The position numbers and the translations under genes were made by a program. Under the pieces are notes generated by a model. It saw nothing but the letters and a program-made list of their open reading frames with translations. It was not told the origin of the DNA and did not search any database. Below are positions 18,138 to 27,784 of a stretch of DNA of 64,000 nucleotides, in pieces; within the stretch, counting starts at the first letter, position 1, and each line of letters begins with the position of its first letter. Source of the DNA: Flavobacterium psychraerolatum (GTDB taxonomy: Bacteria; Bacteroidota; Bacteroidia; Flavobacteriales; Flavobacteriaceae); assembly GCF_025960985.1 (NCBI RefSeq), contig NZ_JAOQMX010000010.1, positions 29,696 through 93,695 on the forward strand. The letters run 5' to 3'.

Positions 18138-18974
18138 TTAAGTTGACCGAATACTTTCTGATTTTGTAACAATTTCTTTGATTATTGTATCAAGCTCAGT
18201 ACTCGATATAATGATATTATCAATAAAGAAGGTTCTTTCATCTTCTGTGACATCATTGTCTTTTAGAATAGCTGTAATTGCCATTAATCTCGATAATGGA
18301 GCTCTAACGACGTGCGACTGGATCCATGTAATTTCTTTTAAAAGTTCATTTCGTTTTTCAATTTTGTTATTATGCTCAATGTTTTTTTTAAAATTCTCAT
18401 CTAGACCATTAAATAGTTTAGGAACTAGCGAGCAAATTAAGAAGCTGAGAAAAATAAGGTTAGCAAAGACAGCGATTAATACGGATGTTTGAAAATGAGC
18501 AAAGAGTAATGGGATAAGATGTGTGTAATAGAATATAGTGTAAATGATGGAAATATAAATATTTAATATTGCTGGTGTATATTGATTTTTAAAAGAATAG
18601 ATGAATGTGGATAAAAAACAGGTTGCAAGTAAGTATAGGGTACTATTAAGTCCTGTATAATAAACTAAAAAGAAGCTTAATATATATAGTGTGCTTACAA
18701 AAAGTAATTTACGTTTCTTTATATCAATTCCTTTTTTTAAGCTAATAAAAGTGGTTAATGAAACTGCTGTTATGTCAACGGTGATTAACAGATAGAGTTT
18801 TAGTTCTAAAGCCCAAAGTACGGAAGGGATGAGTGCTATAATGCTTAGTGGGATAATATAAATTAAGGTATTAGCAAACATGTCATTTCGCCAATATTGT
18901 AAATCTTTATTTGTGTTAGAATATAAAAGTAGGTTGTTTCTTACTATAGACTTGTAGTTACGCCATATTTTCAT
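18138..18974 (-). CDS. membrane protein with HisKA-like domain but no ATPase domain
   Basis: Starting at the ATG at 18974 (MKIWRNYKSIV, preceded by an A-rich stretch), the 278-residue product has about six hydrophobic segments in its first two thirds. A dimerisation/phosphoacceptor-like helix pair follows, with IEKRNELLKEITWIQSHVVRAPLSRLMAI, in which the histidine of SHVVRAPL sits at the usual HisKA position. The protein then ends (VTKSESIRST) with no N, G1 or G2 box, and no ATPase domain is found downstream in any frame. It may be phosphorylated in trans by another kinase or act as a decoy. The open frame continues upstream to 19109, but TATATTTA at 19012-19005 looks like its promoter. Confidence 0.7.
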   Translation of the reverse strand: MKIWRNYKSIVRNNLLLYSNTNKDLQYWRNDMFANTLIYIIPLSIIALIPSVLWALELKLYLLITVDITAVSLTTFISLKKGIDIKKRKLLFVSTLYILSFFLVYYTGLNSTLYLLATCFLSTFIYSFKNQYTPAILNIYISIIYTIFYYTHLIPLLFAHFQTSVLIAVFANLIFLSFLICSLVPKLFNGLDENFKKNIEHNNKIEKRNELLKEITWIQSHVVRAPLSRLMAITAILKDNDVTEDERTFFIDNIIISSTELDTIIKEIVTKSESIRST

Positions 18975-19154
18975 AGGTTTTTTTTTGTAATTAGTAGGGG
19001 GCATTGTAAATATAATTAATACTTGCTTAAAATGGGGATTTATAAAAGCATTTTTTAATTCTTTGTTATTTTTTAAGCGTAAATAAAGGATTGAATAGGT
19101 AAAATGCAAAGAAAATGATTTATTTTTACACTATAATAACTTAAACCCATTAGA

Positions 19155-19985
19155 ATGGATTGGATTACTGCCAAAGAATACGAAGATATCACATATAAAA
19201 AATGCAATGGAGTAGCTAGAATAGCTTTTAACCGTCCAAATGTTCGCAATGCTTTTCGTCCGAAAACAACATCTGAATTATACGATGCTTTTTATAATGC
19301 ACAAGAAGATACTTCAATTGGAGTAGTATTGTTATCCGCCGAAGGTCCCTCTACCAAAGATGGAGTTTATTCATTTTGTAGTGGCGGTGATCAAAATGTA
19401 CGTGGACATCAAGGTTATGTTGGGGAAGATGGACAACACCGATTGAATATCTTAGAGGTGCAACGTTTAATTCGATTTATGCCCAAAGTTGTAATTGCTG
19501 TTGTTCCTGGATGGGCAGTTGGTGGTGGGCACAGTTTGCATGTAGTGTGTGATATGAGTCTTGCGAGTAAAGAACATGCTATTTTTAAACAAACAGATGC
19601 TGATGTCACTAGTTTTGATGGTGGTTATGGCTCTGCTTATTTGGCTAAAATGGTGGGACAAAAGAAAGCGAGAGAGATTTTCTTTCTAGGTCGTAATTAT
19701 TCTGCCCAAGAAGCTTTTGAAATGGGAATGGTAAATGCTGTAATTCCGCATGATGAGTTGGAAGATACAGCCTATGAATGGGCTCAGGAAATTTTAGGAA
19801 AATCCCCAATGGCTATAAAAATGCTAAAATTTGCTATGAACCTTACCGATGACGGAATGGTGGGGCAACAAGTGTTTGCTGGTGAAGCTACTCGTTTGGC
19901 GTACATGACCGAAGAAGCTAAAGAAGGTAGAAATGCTTTTTTAGAAAAAAGAAAACCTAATTTCGAAAAGAAGTGGCTACCATAA
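19155..19985 (+). CDS. menB: 1,4-dihydroxy-2-naphthoyl-CoA synthase
   Basis: A crotonase-fold enzyme that cyclises o-succinylbenzoyl-CoA to DHNA-CoA in menaquinone synthesis. The 276-residue product contains the MenB-specific elements: FNRPNVRNAFRPKTTSEL, the oxyanion-hole region SFCSGGDQNVRG (about 75-86), VVPGWAVGGGHSLHVVCDMSLAS (about 117-139), the catalytic TDADVTSFDGGYGSAYLAK (about 145-163) and a C-terminal EGRNAFLEKRKPNF. It is the first gene of a plus-strand run with menA, an MBL-fold hydrolase and menC. Confidence 0.96.
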   Translation: MDWITAKEYEDITYKKCNGVARIAFNRPNVRNAFRPKTTSELYDAFYNAQEDTSIGVVLLSAEGPSTKDGVYSFCSGGDQNVRGHQGYVGEDGQHRLNILEVQRLIRFMPKVVIAVVPGWAVGGGHSLHVVCDMSLASKEHAIFKQTDADVTSFDGGYGSAYLAKMVGQKKAREIFFLGRNYSAQEAFEMGMVNAVIPHDELEDTAYEWAQEILGKSPMAIKMLKFAMNLTDDGMVGQQVFAGEATRLAYMTEEAKEGRNAFLEKRKPNFEKKWLP

Positions 19986-20078
19986 ATAAGCTTTAGGTTT
20001 CAAATTGAATACTTAGAGGTGAGAAATTACAAGTAAAAACTTAAAGTCTTAGAGCCTTCTTGGCAAATAAATAAAAAT

Positions 20079-21041
20079 ATGAAACATTGGATTGAAGCCG
20101 CACGATTGCGCACGCTACCATTATCTGTATCTGGAATTATAGTAGGAAGTATGTATGCCTTATCACATCCAACAGCTATAGAGTTAACTCCGTCAGATGC
20201 TTTTGATTGGAAGATATTCGGTTTTGCGATACTTACCACTTTGGGACTGCAAGTCTTGTCCAATTTTGCCAACGATTATGGCGATGGTGTAAAAGGTACT
20301 GATAATAAAGATCGAGTTGGGCCAAAACGTGCGATTCAGAGTGGTGTGATTACCGCTCCAGATATGAAACGTGCTATTATTATCACTTCGGCGCTAACGT
20401 TGTTATCTGCTATTTTATTGATTTATTATGCGTTTGGTCAAAGCAATATTTTGTACTCTTTATTCTTTTTAATATTAGGTCTTTTAGCTATTATTTCTGC
20501 AATTCGTTATACAGTTGGTAATACGGCGTATGGGTATCGTGGGTATGGAGATTTGTTTGTCTTTGTGTTCTTTGGATTGGTGAGTACATTGGGAGTGAAT
20601 TTTCTGTATTCCAAAGAAATTAATGTTTTACTTTTTCTGCCGGCAATTGCTATCGGTTTGCTTAGTGTTGGGGTTTTAAATCTAAATAATATGCGCGATG
20701 AGGAGTCGGATAGGAAGTCAAATAAAAACACCATTGTGGTTAAAATTGGAGGAGCAAAAGCCAAAAAGTATCATTACTTTTTAATCATTTCAGCAATGGT
20801 TTTAGTAGTGCTTTTTGCTGTATTAGAAGAGTATAATTTTGATCAATATATTTTTTTAATTGCTTATTTACCTTTAATTAAACATTTAAATACTGTCTCT
20901 AAGAATAAGAACCCTAAGGAGTTGGACCCAGAGTTAAAAAAAGTTGCATTAAGTACTTTTGTGCTTTCGGTTTTGTTATCATTATGTATGATTTTCTTTT
21001 TCTCGGATATCTTAGTGAATCTGTTTATGGGAGGGAGATAA
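20079..21041 (+). CDS. menA: 1,4-dihydroxy-2-naphthoate polyprenyltransferase
   Basis: Attaches the polyprenyl chain to DHNA, giving demethylmenaquinone, in the inner membrane. The 320-residue product has about eight to nine hydrophobic segments. Its two prenyl-diphosphate-binding regions are NFANDYGDGVKGTDNKDRVGPKRAIQSG (aspartate-rich, about 67-94) and LNLNNMRDEESDRKSNKNTIVVKIG (about 201-225). It follows menB by 93 bases and is followed by the MBL-fold hydrolase. Confidence 0.95.
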   Translation: MKHWIEAARLRTLPLSVSGIIVGSMYALSHPTAIELTPSDAFDWKIFGFAILTTLGLQVLSNFANDYGDGVKGTDNKDRVGPKRAIQSGVITAPDMKRAIIITSALTLLSAILLIYYAFGQSNILYSLFFLILGLLAIISAIRYTVGNTAYGYRGYGDLFVFVFFGLVSTLGVNFLYSKEINVLLFLPAIAIGLLSVGVLNLNNMRDEESDRKSNKNTIVVKIGGAKAKKYHYFLIISAMVLVVLFAVLEEYNFDQYIFLIAYLPLIKHLNTVSKNKNPKELDPELKKVALSTFVLSVLLSLCMIFFFSDILVNLFMGGR

Positions 21042-21106
21042 ATTTTTTAAATTCAAAATTCAATATTAATCTGAACTGTTACACTAATAGCTAAAAGCCA
21101 TAAAAC

Positions 21107-21784
21107 ATGAAAATTACATTTTACGGACACGCCTCATTAGGCATTCAAGTAGGGGGAAAAAATATCATTGTAGATCCCTATATTTCTGCTAATCCTGCAG
21201 CGGCTCATATTGATATTGATACACTCGATGCCGATTATATTTTATTGACTCATGCACATGGAGATCATGTTTTGGATGTGGAGGCAATTGCTAAGCGTAC
21301 CAATGCAGTGATTGTTTCTAATGCTGAAATTGCGAGTTATTATGCAGCTAAAGGTTTTACTTCGCACCCCATGAACCATGGCGGAAGCTGGGAATTTGAA
21401 TTTGGAAAAGTAAAATATGTTAATGCAATCCATTCTAGTTCTTTTCCAAATGGGACTTACGGTGGGAATCCAGGTGGATTTGTAATCGAAGGAGAGCATA
21501 AGAATATCTATATTGCCGGCGACACTGCTTTGATGATGGATATGAAATTAATTCCGATGCGTACTAAACTGGATTTAGCTATTCTGCCAATCGGTGACAA
21601 TTTTACCATGGATGTAGAAGACGCAATAATAGCCTCGAACTTTGTGCAATGTGATAAGGTTTTGGGGTATCATTATGATACTTTTGGGTATATCGAAATC
21701 AATCATAAAGAAGCAATTCAGAAATTTTTTGATAATGATAAAGATTTAATGTTATTAGCAATTGGCGAGAGCATCGAATTATAA
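21107..21784 (+). CDS. UPF0173-type metallo-beta-lactamase-fold hydrolase
   Basis: A 225-residue cytoplasmic protein starting MKITFYGHASLGIQVGGKNIIVDPYIS. It has the metal-binding motif LTHAHGDHVLD near residue 48 and a later IAGDTALMMDMKLI near residue 138, as in UPF0173 metal-dependent hydrolases. The substrate is unknown for the family. Placement between menA and menC makes a role linked to quinone synthesis possible, for example hydrolysis of a thioester or quinone-related ester, but that is inference only. A strong terminator follows. Confidence 0.88.
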   Translation: MKITFYGHASLGIQVGGKNIIVDPYISANPAAAHIDIDTLDADYILLTHAHGDHVLDVEAIAKRTNAVIVSNAEIASYYAAKGFTSHPMNHGGSWEFEFGKVKYVNAIHSSSFPNGTYGGNPGGFVIEGEHKNIYIAGDTALMMDMKLIPMRTKLDLAILPIGDNFTMDVEDAIIASNFVQCDKVLGYHYDTFGYIEINHKEAIQKFFDNDKDLMLLAIGESIEL

Positions 21785-21852
21785 TATTTAGGAGCTGTTT
21801 CCTGTTATTCGTTACAAACGAAATACATTGAACTCCTATAAAAAATGAAAAT

Positions 21853-21907
21853 AGAAATAAAAATCCTTTTTTGAGTCAGTAAAGCCCAAAAAAGGATTTT
21901 TACTTCT
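21853..21907 (+). terminator. intrinsic terminator
   Basis: AAAAATCCTTTTTTG pairs with CAAAAAAGGATTTTT around a 13-base loop, and the stem extends through flanking AGAA/TTCT. It ends the menB-menA-hydrolase unit. Confidence 0.8.
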
Positions 21908-21942
21908 ATTTGGGCAGAGATTCCGTAATTAATTCTATCTAA

Positions 21943-23142
21943 GTGAGAAAAGTATATTTATTGCTATTCATTAGCATTTGTTTTCAATCAATTCAGGCGC
22001 AAAAAGAAGGATATTGGGATAAAGAACGCTCCATGAATAAAGAAATAGAAGTGTCTGCACGTGACCGGATTGTAGTGAAAACAGATGATTTTCCTGCAGG
22101 TACAACCGAATTGATTTTCCGAATAACACTTTTAGATAACAACCAGCAAATGGCGGGTAGTTTGGTTTCGGTACTCAAAGCCATTCCAGACCCCACGGGA
22201 ATTAGTCAAGGTTCTGCCGGGGCGGTTTTTTTAATGTCCAAAATTTCTGGTGATGATAAATGTAGGTATGCTGTATTTACGTCTGATGAAAGTGCAGTAG
22301 AGTATCAAAAATCAGGAAAAACAACCGATGCTTGTTTTCTACAAGAGACTCCCTTGAGTAAAGATGCTAAAAGGTTTTCGATAGAAAAATCACCTTGTTT
22401 GAAAAGTAATAAAAGTAATCTGTTTTTTGGTTTTGAGAGTACCAATTGGATTATGAAACAAAAGATAGTGCTAGAAATTGTACCGTGGGTAGATCTAAAA
22501 CTCAGTCGTGGGTGGTCAATAGAAAATAGAAAATTCATCATTAATCAGTGTAAAACATCTGCTTTGGCTCAAAAAATGACCAGTTCAGATGATTTTTGTA
22601 TTTGTATCGAAGAAAAAATACAAAAGCAATTCCGTTTTGATGAGTTCCAGAAACTTTTAATCATGGAGCAAGCTAAAATTTATAAAGATTTTGGGGCATC
22701 TTGTTACAATGAGACTAGCGTTTCTAAGGTTATTTATGCCGATTTACGAAACAAAGCCTCCTTAGAATCAAAAAATAATAATTACGGAGCTGCAATCACG
22801 CATTTGAGCATGATTGTTAATGATGGTCAGGCTACCGCTTTGGATTATGCAAACTTGGGTTATTATTATGTGATTACGAAACAATATTCAAAAGCATTGA
22901 AAACATTAGAAGCGGGTGAGCAATACGATACAACCGAATTGCTTATAAAGCTTCACTTAGCACATGCATTGCTCTTAAATGGAGATTATTCCAAGGCTAA
23001 ATCAATTTATAAAGAATACCAGTCTCAAAATGTAAATGACAGTCTCAGTTGGGTACAAAAAACAATAGCAGACTTTACTAAGTTTCAAAAGAGCGGAATT
23101 CAATCTTCTGATTATGAACGGATCCTGAGGCTTTATCAATAA
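21943..23142 (+). CDS. secreted TPR-repeat protein
   Basis: A 399-residue product. The GTG start at 21943 is chosen because it yields a complete signal peptide (MRKVYLLLFISICFQSIQAQKEG, cleavage near residue 20); the next ATG would remove it. The N-terminal half is beta-rich, with cysteines near residues 106, 126, 146, 203, 220 and 222 that could form disulfides. The C-terminal part (about 265-370) contains tetratricopeptide-like helices: NYGAAITHLSMIVNDGQATALDYANLGYYYVITKQYSKALKTLEAG...HLAHALLLNGDYSKAKSIYKEYQ. It is probably periplasmic. The function is unknown; it sits inside the menaquinone gene group but has its own transcriptional setting after a terminator. Confidence 0.8.
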   Translation: MRKVYLLLFISICFQSIQAQKEGYWDKERSMNKEIEVSARDRIVVKTDDFPAGTTELIFRITLLDNNQQMAGSLVSVLKAIPDPTGISQGSAGAVFLMSKISGDDKCRYAVFTSDESAVEYQKSGKTTDACFLQETPLSKDAKRFSIEKSPCLKSNKSNLFFGFESTNWIMKQKIVLEIVPWVDLKLSRGWSIENRKFIINQCKTSALAQKMTSSDDFCICIEEKIQKQFRFDEFQKLLIMEQAKIYKDFGASCYNETSVSKVIYADLRNKASLESKNNNYGAAITHLSMIVNDGQATALDYANLGYYYVITKQYSKALKTLEAGEQYDTTELLIKLHLAHALLLNGDYSKAKSIYKEYQSQNVNDSLSWVQKTIADFTKFQKSGIQSSDYERILRLYQ

Positions 23143-23274
23143 TAATTTCAAATAGTACTTGTGAGGTTAATTTCAATACAGAGTACAAGGTTCAAATTAA
23201 TAGACTAATTCAGAAGTTTTTCAAACTTCTCCACAGTTATAATCAAAAAATATTCAATCGTTAATCAAAAATCA

Positions 23275-24321
23275 ATGACGGCTACTTATTATAAATATAT
23301 TCTTGACTTCAAACGTCCTTCTGGAACATCTAGAGGTATAATGACTCAAAAAGAAACTTGGTTTATCGTTTTGGAACAAGAGGGAGTTAAAGGTATTGGA
23401 GAGTGTGGTATTTTGCGCGGACTTAGTGCAGACGATCGACCGGATTACGAAGCTAAATTGCAATGGACTTGTGAGAACATTCATTTGGGTAAAAACAAGC
23501 TTTGGGAAGAGTTAATTGCTTTTCCTTCAATTCAGTTTGGTGTTGAGACGGCCTTCCTGTCTTTAGTTAGTGAAAATCCTTTCTTACTGTTTCCATCCGC
23601 TTTTACAAATCAAGAAAAATCGATTCCCATAAACGGTCTTGTTTGGATGGGGAATGAGGACTTTATGATGGAACAAATTCAAGAAAAAATAGAGCAAGGT
23701 TTTAATTGTATAAAACTAAAAATTGGGGCTATTGATTTTGATAAAGAATTGAAATTATTGCGTTTTATTCGTACGAATTTTAGTTCAGAACAAATGGAAA
23801 TAAGGGTCGACGCTAATGGTTCTTTTAGTTCAAATGAAGCTTTAGATATATTAAATCAATTATCTGAATTTAAACTACATAGCATAGAACAACCGATTAA
23901 AAAAAATAACACTGACAGTATGGCAGACTTGTGTAAAGTGACACCTTTTCCAATAGCGTTAGACGAGGAGCTTATAGGAGTGTTTAAGCAGGAGGATAAA
24001 GATGTGTTATTGCAAAAGATAAAGCCACAATTTATTATTTTGAAACCAAGTTTTATAGGTGGATTCAAAGGAACGATCGAGTGGATTTTGTTAGCAGAAA
24101 AATACAATATTGGATGGTGGATTACTTCAGCTTTAGAGAGTAATATTGGTTTAAATGCTATAGCGCAATGGACGTATTTATTGAACAATTCGATGCCTCA
24201 AGGTTTGGGTACTGGAGCACTTTATACTAATAATTTTGAATCTCCTTTGACGGTAGAAAAAGGTAAACTATGGTATAAATCTGAATTGGGTTGGAAATTT
24301 GAATTTGAACAATTTAGCTAA
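23275..24321 (+). CDS. menC: o-succinylbenzoate synthase
   Basis: An enolase-superfamily enzyme that dehydrates SHCHC to o-succinylbenzoate in menaquinone synthesis. The 348-residue product has the N-terminal capping domain (YILDFKRPSGTSRGIMTQKETWFI). Its barrel carries the catalytic lysine pair in CIKLKIGA near residue 144, metal ligands in RVDANGSFS near 178, SIEQPI near 204 and ALDEELIG near 227, and a second lysine in FIILKPSFIGGF near 255. Normally an acyl-CoA ligase (menE) follows in flavobacteria; here a degraded unrelated gene follows instead. Confidence 0.93.
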   Translation: MTATYYKYILDFKRPSGTSRGIMTQKETWFIVLEQEGVKGIGECGILRGLSADDRPDYEAKLQWTCENIHLGKNKLWEELIAFPSIQFGVETAFLSLVSENPFLLFPSAFTNQEKSIPINGLVWMGNEDFMMEQIQEKIEQGFNCIKLKIGAIDFDKELKLLRFIRTNFSSEQMEIRVDANGSFSSNEALDILNQLSEFKLHSIEQPIKKNNTDSMADLCKVTPFPIALDEELIGVFKQEDKDVLLQKIKPQFIILKPSFIGGFKGTIEWILLAEKYNIGWWITSALESNIGLNAIAQWTYLLNNSMPQGLGTGALYTNNFESPLTVEKGKLWYKSELGWKFEFEQFS

Positions 24322-24351
24322 TTTCGAACTAATTAAAAATGGATAGTTGGA

Positions 24352-25232
24352 ATGAGAAAGAATATTACGTTTTTATTATTTATTTTTTATTTTTTGTTTT
24401 TGTAGTTTTGGTCAAAATGAAGTAATAGCTAAAACAGAGAATTCTAGAATTTTCAAAGGTGTTATACAAAATGTTCCTGTGACTCTGTTTTTAGAAAACA
24501 AAGAAATCATCGAATGTGATCGATACGATACTTTTATAGAAGGTTGGTATTATTACGATAAATATAAGATTAAAATTCCTCTCAGCGGTTTTGTTCAAAA
24601 CTGTAACATGAAGTTGTTTGCTTTTGGTAATGAGCAATTAGAAATAGAAAATACCATCAAAAAGCAAGCAACAAATTGAAGTGTTGATAGTTTATACTCC
24701 AACTCTAAGTTTCAAGAAGCATTGATTTTTAATAGATGTCAAAAAACAGAAGGTAAATCTATTTCTCGGAAAGGTGAATTTAAAATGCCAAAAAAGGAAT
24801 CAGAAATAGTATTAAGTACAGAAAACATTAATATTTTGCAGGAATGGGAAATGTACAAACTTCCAAATTCAAAAGAAATTAATTTATTAAAATTGTTTTC
24901 AGATTACGGTGGTAATTCCTTTTACTCTATAATTCAAGATAAAATGCAGAATAGAGTAATTTTTTACTTTGAAAGTAGTTCAAATCACAATGCTTGTGGT
25001 AGGTGTGGCGCAAGTGGAGAGAAAGGGTATCGAATTTTATATTTCGATAAAAAACGGAACGTTACAAAAAAAAGAAGAATATTTAATTGAAAGTTGCCTT
25101 TATTCTATTTATGATAACAAAATTGTAAAAAAAGTAACTTCAGAAATCATGTATAAAATTACCAATGATGGTAAAGTACCTTACTACTTGGTTGTTAATA
25201 AGCTAAATTCGACTATTAGTAAGACGATTTAA
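24352..25232 (+). pseudogene. frameshifted remnant of a secreted protein gene
   Basis: The gene starts with a signal-peptide-like MRKNITFLLFIFYFLF at 24352, shifts frame within a T-rich run near 24370-24405, and continues as CSFGQNEVIAKTENSRIFKGVIQNVPVTLFLENKE. It meets an in-frame TGA at 24677-24679 and continues in the same frame as SVDSLYSNSKFQEALIFNRC to about 25050. A second shift in an A-run (GATAAAAAACGG) leads to NGTLQKKEEYLIESCLYSIYD, ending with TAA at 25232. Stitched together it would be roughly 290 residues of a secreted protein of unknown family. Two shifts plus a stop indicate true decay, though homopolymer errors could account for the shifts. Confidence 0.7.
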
Positions 25233-25366
25233 TAACTATTCTTAAATTTTTATACATAAAAAGCTTGTGGATATATAGGGTAAATAGATGTTATTCCTCT
25301 TAAATTGTATCCTGTCTTTTGCTTTTAAAACTTTCGAAACATTCCTTTTCTTAACTCTGAAATTCT

Positions 25367-25374
25367 TATTTTTG
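25367..25374 (+). promoter_or_regulatory. TATTTTTG promoter box of the helicase gene
   Basis: Matches TAnnTTTG and ends 17 bases before the ATG at 25392. No clear TTG lies at the expected distance upstream. Confidence 0.5.
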
Positions 25375-25391
25375 CATAAATCGATTTTTTC

Positions 25392-27725
25392 ATGCAACAA
25401 TATATTTCTCAATTAAACGAAGCACAGCAATTACCTGTTTTACAAAAAGAAGGTCCAATGATTATCATTGCTGGAGCTGGTTCGGGTAAAACACGTGTTT
25501 TGACAATCCGAATTGCTTATTTGATGCATCAAGGTGTAGATGCGTTTAATATCTTGTCTCTTACTTTTACCAACAAAGCCGCTCGTGAGATGAAAGAACG
25601 TATTTCGTCTATTGTTGGTTCAAGTGAAGCCAAAAATCTTTGGATGGGAACATTTCACTCCATATTTGCAAAAATACTACGTGCAGAGGCAGATAAATTA
25701 GGATATCCTTCCAATTTTACCATTTATGACTCTCAAGATTCTCTTCGCGCTATTTCTGGAATTATAAAGGAAATGCAGTTGGATAAAGATATTTATAAGT
25801 CGAAACAAATTTTGAGCCGAATTTCGAGTTTTAAAAATAGTTTGGTTACTGTAAAAGCCTATTATAATGATCCTGATTTACAAGAAGCTGATGCGATGGC
25901 CAAAAAGCCACGTATGGGCGAAATATATAGAAATTATGTAGACCGTTGTTTTAAGTCTGGGGCTATGGATTTTGATGATTTATTATTGAAGACTAATGAA
26001 CTTTTAACCCGTTTCCCCGAGGTTTTGGCAAAGTATCAAAACCGTTTTCGTTACATCATGGTAGATGAGTATCAAGATACGAATCATTCTCAATATTTGA
26101 TTGTAAGAGCTTTATCAGACAAATTTCAAAATATATGTGTGGTTGGGGATGATGCGCAAAGTATTTATGCATTTCGAGGTGCGAACATTAATAATATTTT
26201 GAATTTTCAAAAAGATTATGAAGGTGTACAGACCTATCGTCTGGAGCAAAATTACCGCTCGACCAAGAATATTGTAGAAGCAGCCAATACTATTATTGAT
26301 AAAAATACAGTAAAACTGGATAAAATCGTTTGGACTGCCAACGATTTTGGACCTAAGATAAAAATTCATCGAAGCATGACGGATGCTGAAGAAGGGCGTT
26401 TTGTGGCGAGTACTATTTTTGAACAAAAAATGCAGAACCAACTGAGTAATGGTTCGTTTGCAATTTTATATCGAACCAATGCACAATCCCGTGCAATGGA
26501 GGATGCGTTGCGTAAAAGAGATATTCCATATCGTATTTATGGTGGCTTGTCTTTCTATCAAAGAAAAGAAATTAAAGATGTACTTTGTTATTTACGATTG
26601 GTTATTAATCCAAAAGATGAAGAAGCTTTGGTACGTGTAATCAATTATCCTGCACGTGGAATTGGAGATACAACAGTCGAAAAATTGACAGTTGCAGCCA
26701 ATCATTATAAGCGTTCGATTTTTGAAGTGATGCAAAATATTGATAAAATTGACTTGAAATTAAACAACGGAACCAAACAAAAATTAAAAGATTTTGTTTT
26801 AATGATTCGCAGCTTTCAAGTAATTAACGAAAATCAAGATGCTTTTTACTTAACTGATCATGTGGCCAAAAAATCGGGATTAGTTCAAGAATTAAAAAAA
26901 GATGCAACTCCAGAAGGAATGTTGCGTATTCAAAATATAGAAGAGTTGCTCAACGGTATCAAAGATTTTACCGAAGGACAAAAAGAGGTTGATGGTGCAA
27001 GAGGTTCGCTAGAAGAATTTATGGAAGATGTAGCACTAGCTACCGATTTGGATAACGATACAACTGATCAAGACCGTGTAGGTTTAATGACTATCCACTT
27101 GGCTAAAGGATTAGAATTTCCGCATGTATTTGTAGTCGGTATGGAAGAAGATCTATTCCCCTCTGCTATGAGTATGAGTACACGTAGTGAATTGGAAGAG
27201 GAGCGTAGGTTGTTTTATGTGGCTTTGACTCGTGCAGAGCACCAAGCGTACTTAACCTATGCGCAATCCCGTTACCGTTGGGGAAAACTAACCGATTGCG
27301 AACCGTCTCGATTTATAGAAGAAATTGATAGTCAATACTTAGAATATTTAACACCACCAGAAAGTAGTTACCGTTACCAACCTACAATTGATAAAGATAT
27401 TTTTGATGATGTAGATAAATCAAAATTTAGATTATCGAAACCTACCAGTGGTGTGCCTCCTAAAAAGGTTTCTCCTAATGACCCTAAGTCAGAAATGAAT
27501 GTTCGTAAATTAAAACCAGTTTCAAGAACCAGTGCTCCAGGTCAAGCAAACTTGTTTGATAATCAGTTAACAATTGGAAACGTAGTGATGCATGAACGTT
27601 TTGGTAGAGGGCAGGTAGTTAATTTAGAAGGTGTAGCTGCTGATAAAAAAGCTGAAATTAAATTTGAAGTTGGTGGAATAAAAAAACTATTGCTCCGTTT
27701 TGCAAAGTTGGATATTATTGGGTAG
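25392..27725 (+). CDS. UvrD/PcrA/Rep-type DNA helicase
   Basis: A 777-residue superfamily-1A 3'-to-5' helicase for repair and replication-conflict resolution. Walker A is IIAGAGSGKTRVLT (about 25-38). It is followed by LTFTNKAAREMKERI, MGTFHSIFAKILR, Walker B MVDEYQDTNHSQ (about 223-234), VVGDDAQSIYAFRGA, LEQNYRST, GLMTIHLAKGLEFPHVFVVGMEEDLFPS and the final VALTRAEHQAYLTYAQSR. The C-terminal tail (about 690-777) ends in a Tudor-like region NVVMHERFGRGQVVNLEG...KKLLLRFAKLDII, as in PcrA, where it mediates RNA polymerase contact. Confidence 0.95.
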   Translation: MQQYISQLNEAQQLPVLQKEGPMIIIAGAGSGKTRVLTIRIAYLMHQGVDAFNILSLTFTNKAAREMKERISSIVGSSEAKNLWMGTFHSIFAKILRAEADKLGYPSNFTIYDSQDSLRAISGIIKEMQLDKDIYKSKQILSRISSFKNSLVTVKAYYNDPDLQEADAMAKKPRMGEIYRNYVDRCFKSGAMDFDDLLLKTNELLTRFPEVLAKYQNRFRYIMVDEYQDTNHSQYLIVRALSDKFQNICVVGDDAQSIYAFRGANINNILNFQKDYEGVQTYRLEQNYRSTKNIVEAANTIIDKNTVKLDKIVWTANDFGPKIKIHRSMTDAEEGRFVASTIFEQKMQNQLSNGSFAILYRTNAQSRAMEDALRKRDIPYRIYGGLSFYQRKEIKDVLCYLRLVINPKDEEALVRVINYPARGIGDTTVEKLTVAANHYKRSIFEVMQNIDKIDLKLNNGTKQKLKDFVLMIRSFQVINENQDAFYLTDHVAKKSGLVQELKKDATPEGMLRIQNIEELLNGIKDFTEGQKEVDGARGSLEEFMEDVALATDLDNDTTDQDRVGLMTIHLAKGLEFPHVFVVGMEEDLFPSAMSMSTRSELEEERRLFYVALTRAEHQAYLTYAQSRYRWGKLTDCEPSRFIEEIDSQYLEYLTPPESSYRYQPTIDKDIFDDVDKSKFRLSKPTSGVPPKKVSPNDPKSEMNVRKLKPVSRTSAPGQANLFDNQLTIGNVVMHERFGRGQVVNLEGVAADKKAEIKFEVGGIKKLLLRFAKLDIIG

Positions 27726-27784
27726 TTCTAGTCTTTTAATTATGATTATAATAGGATTAGTATAGTATATAATATAATACAATT

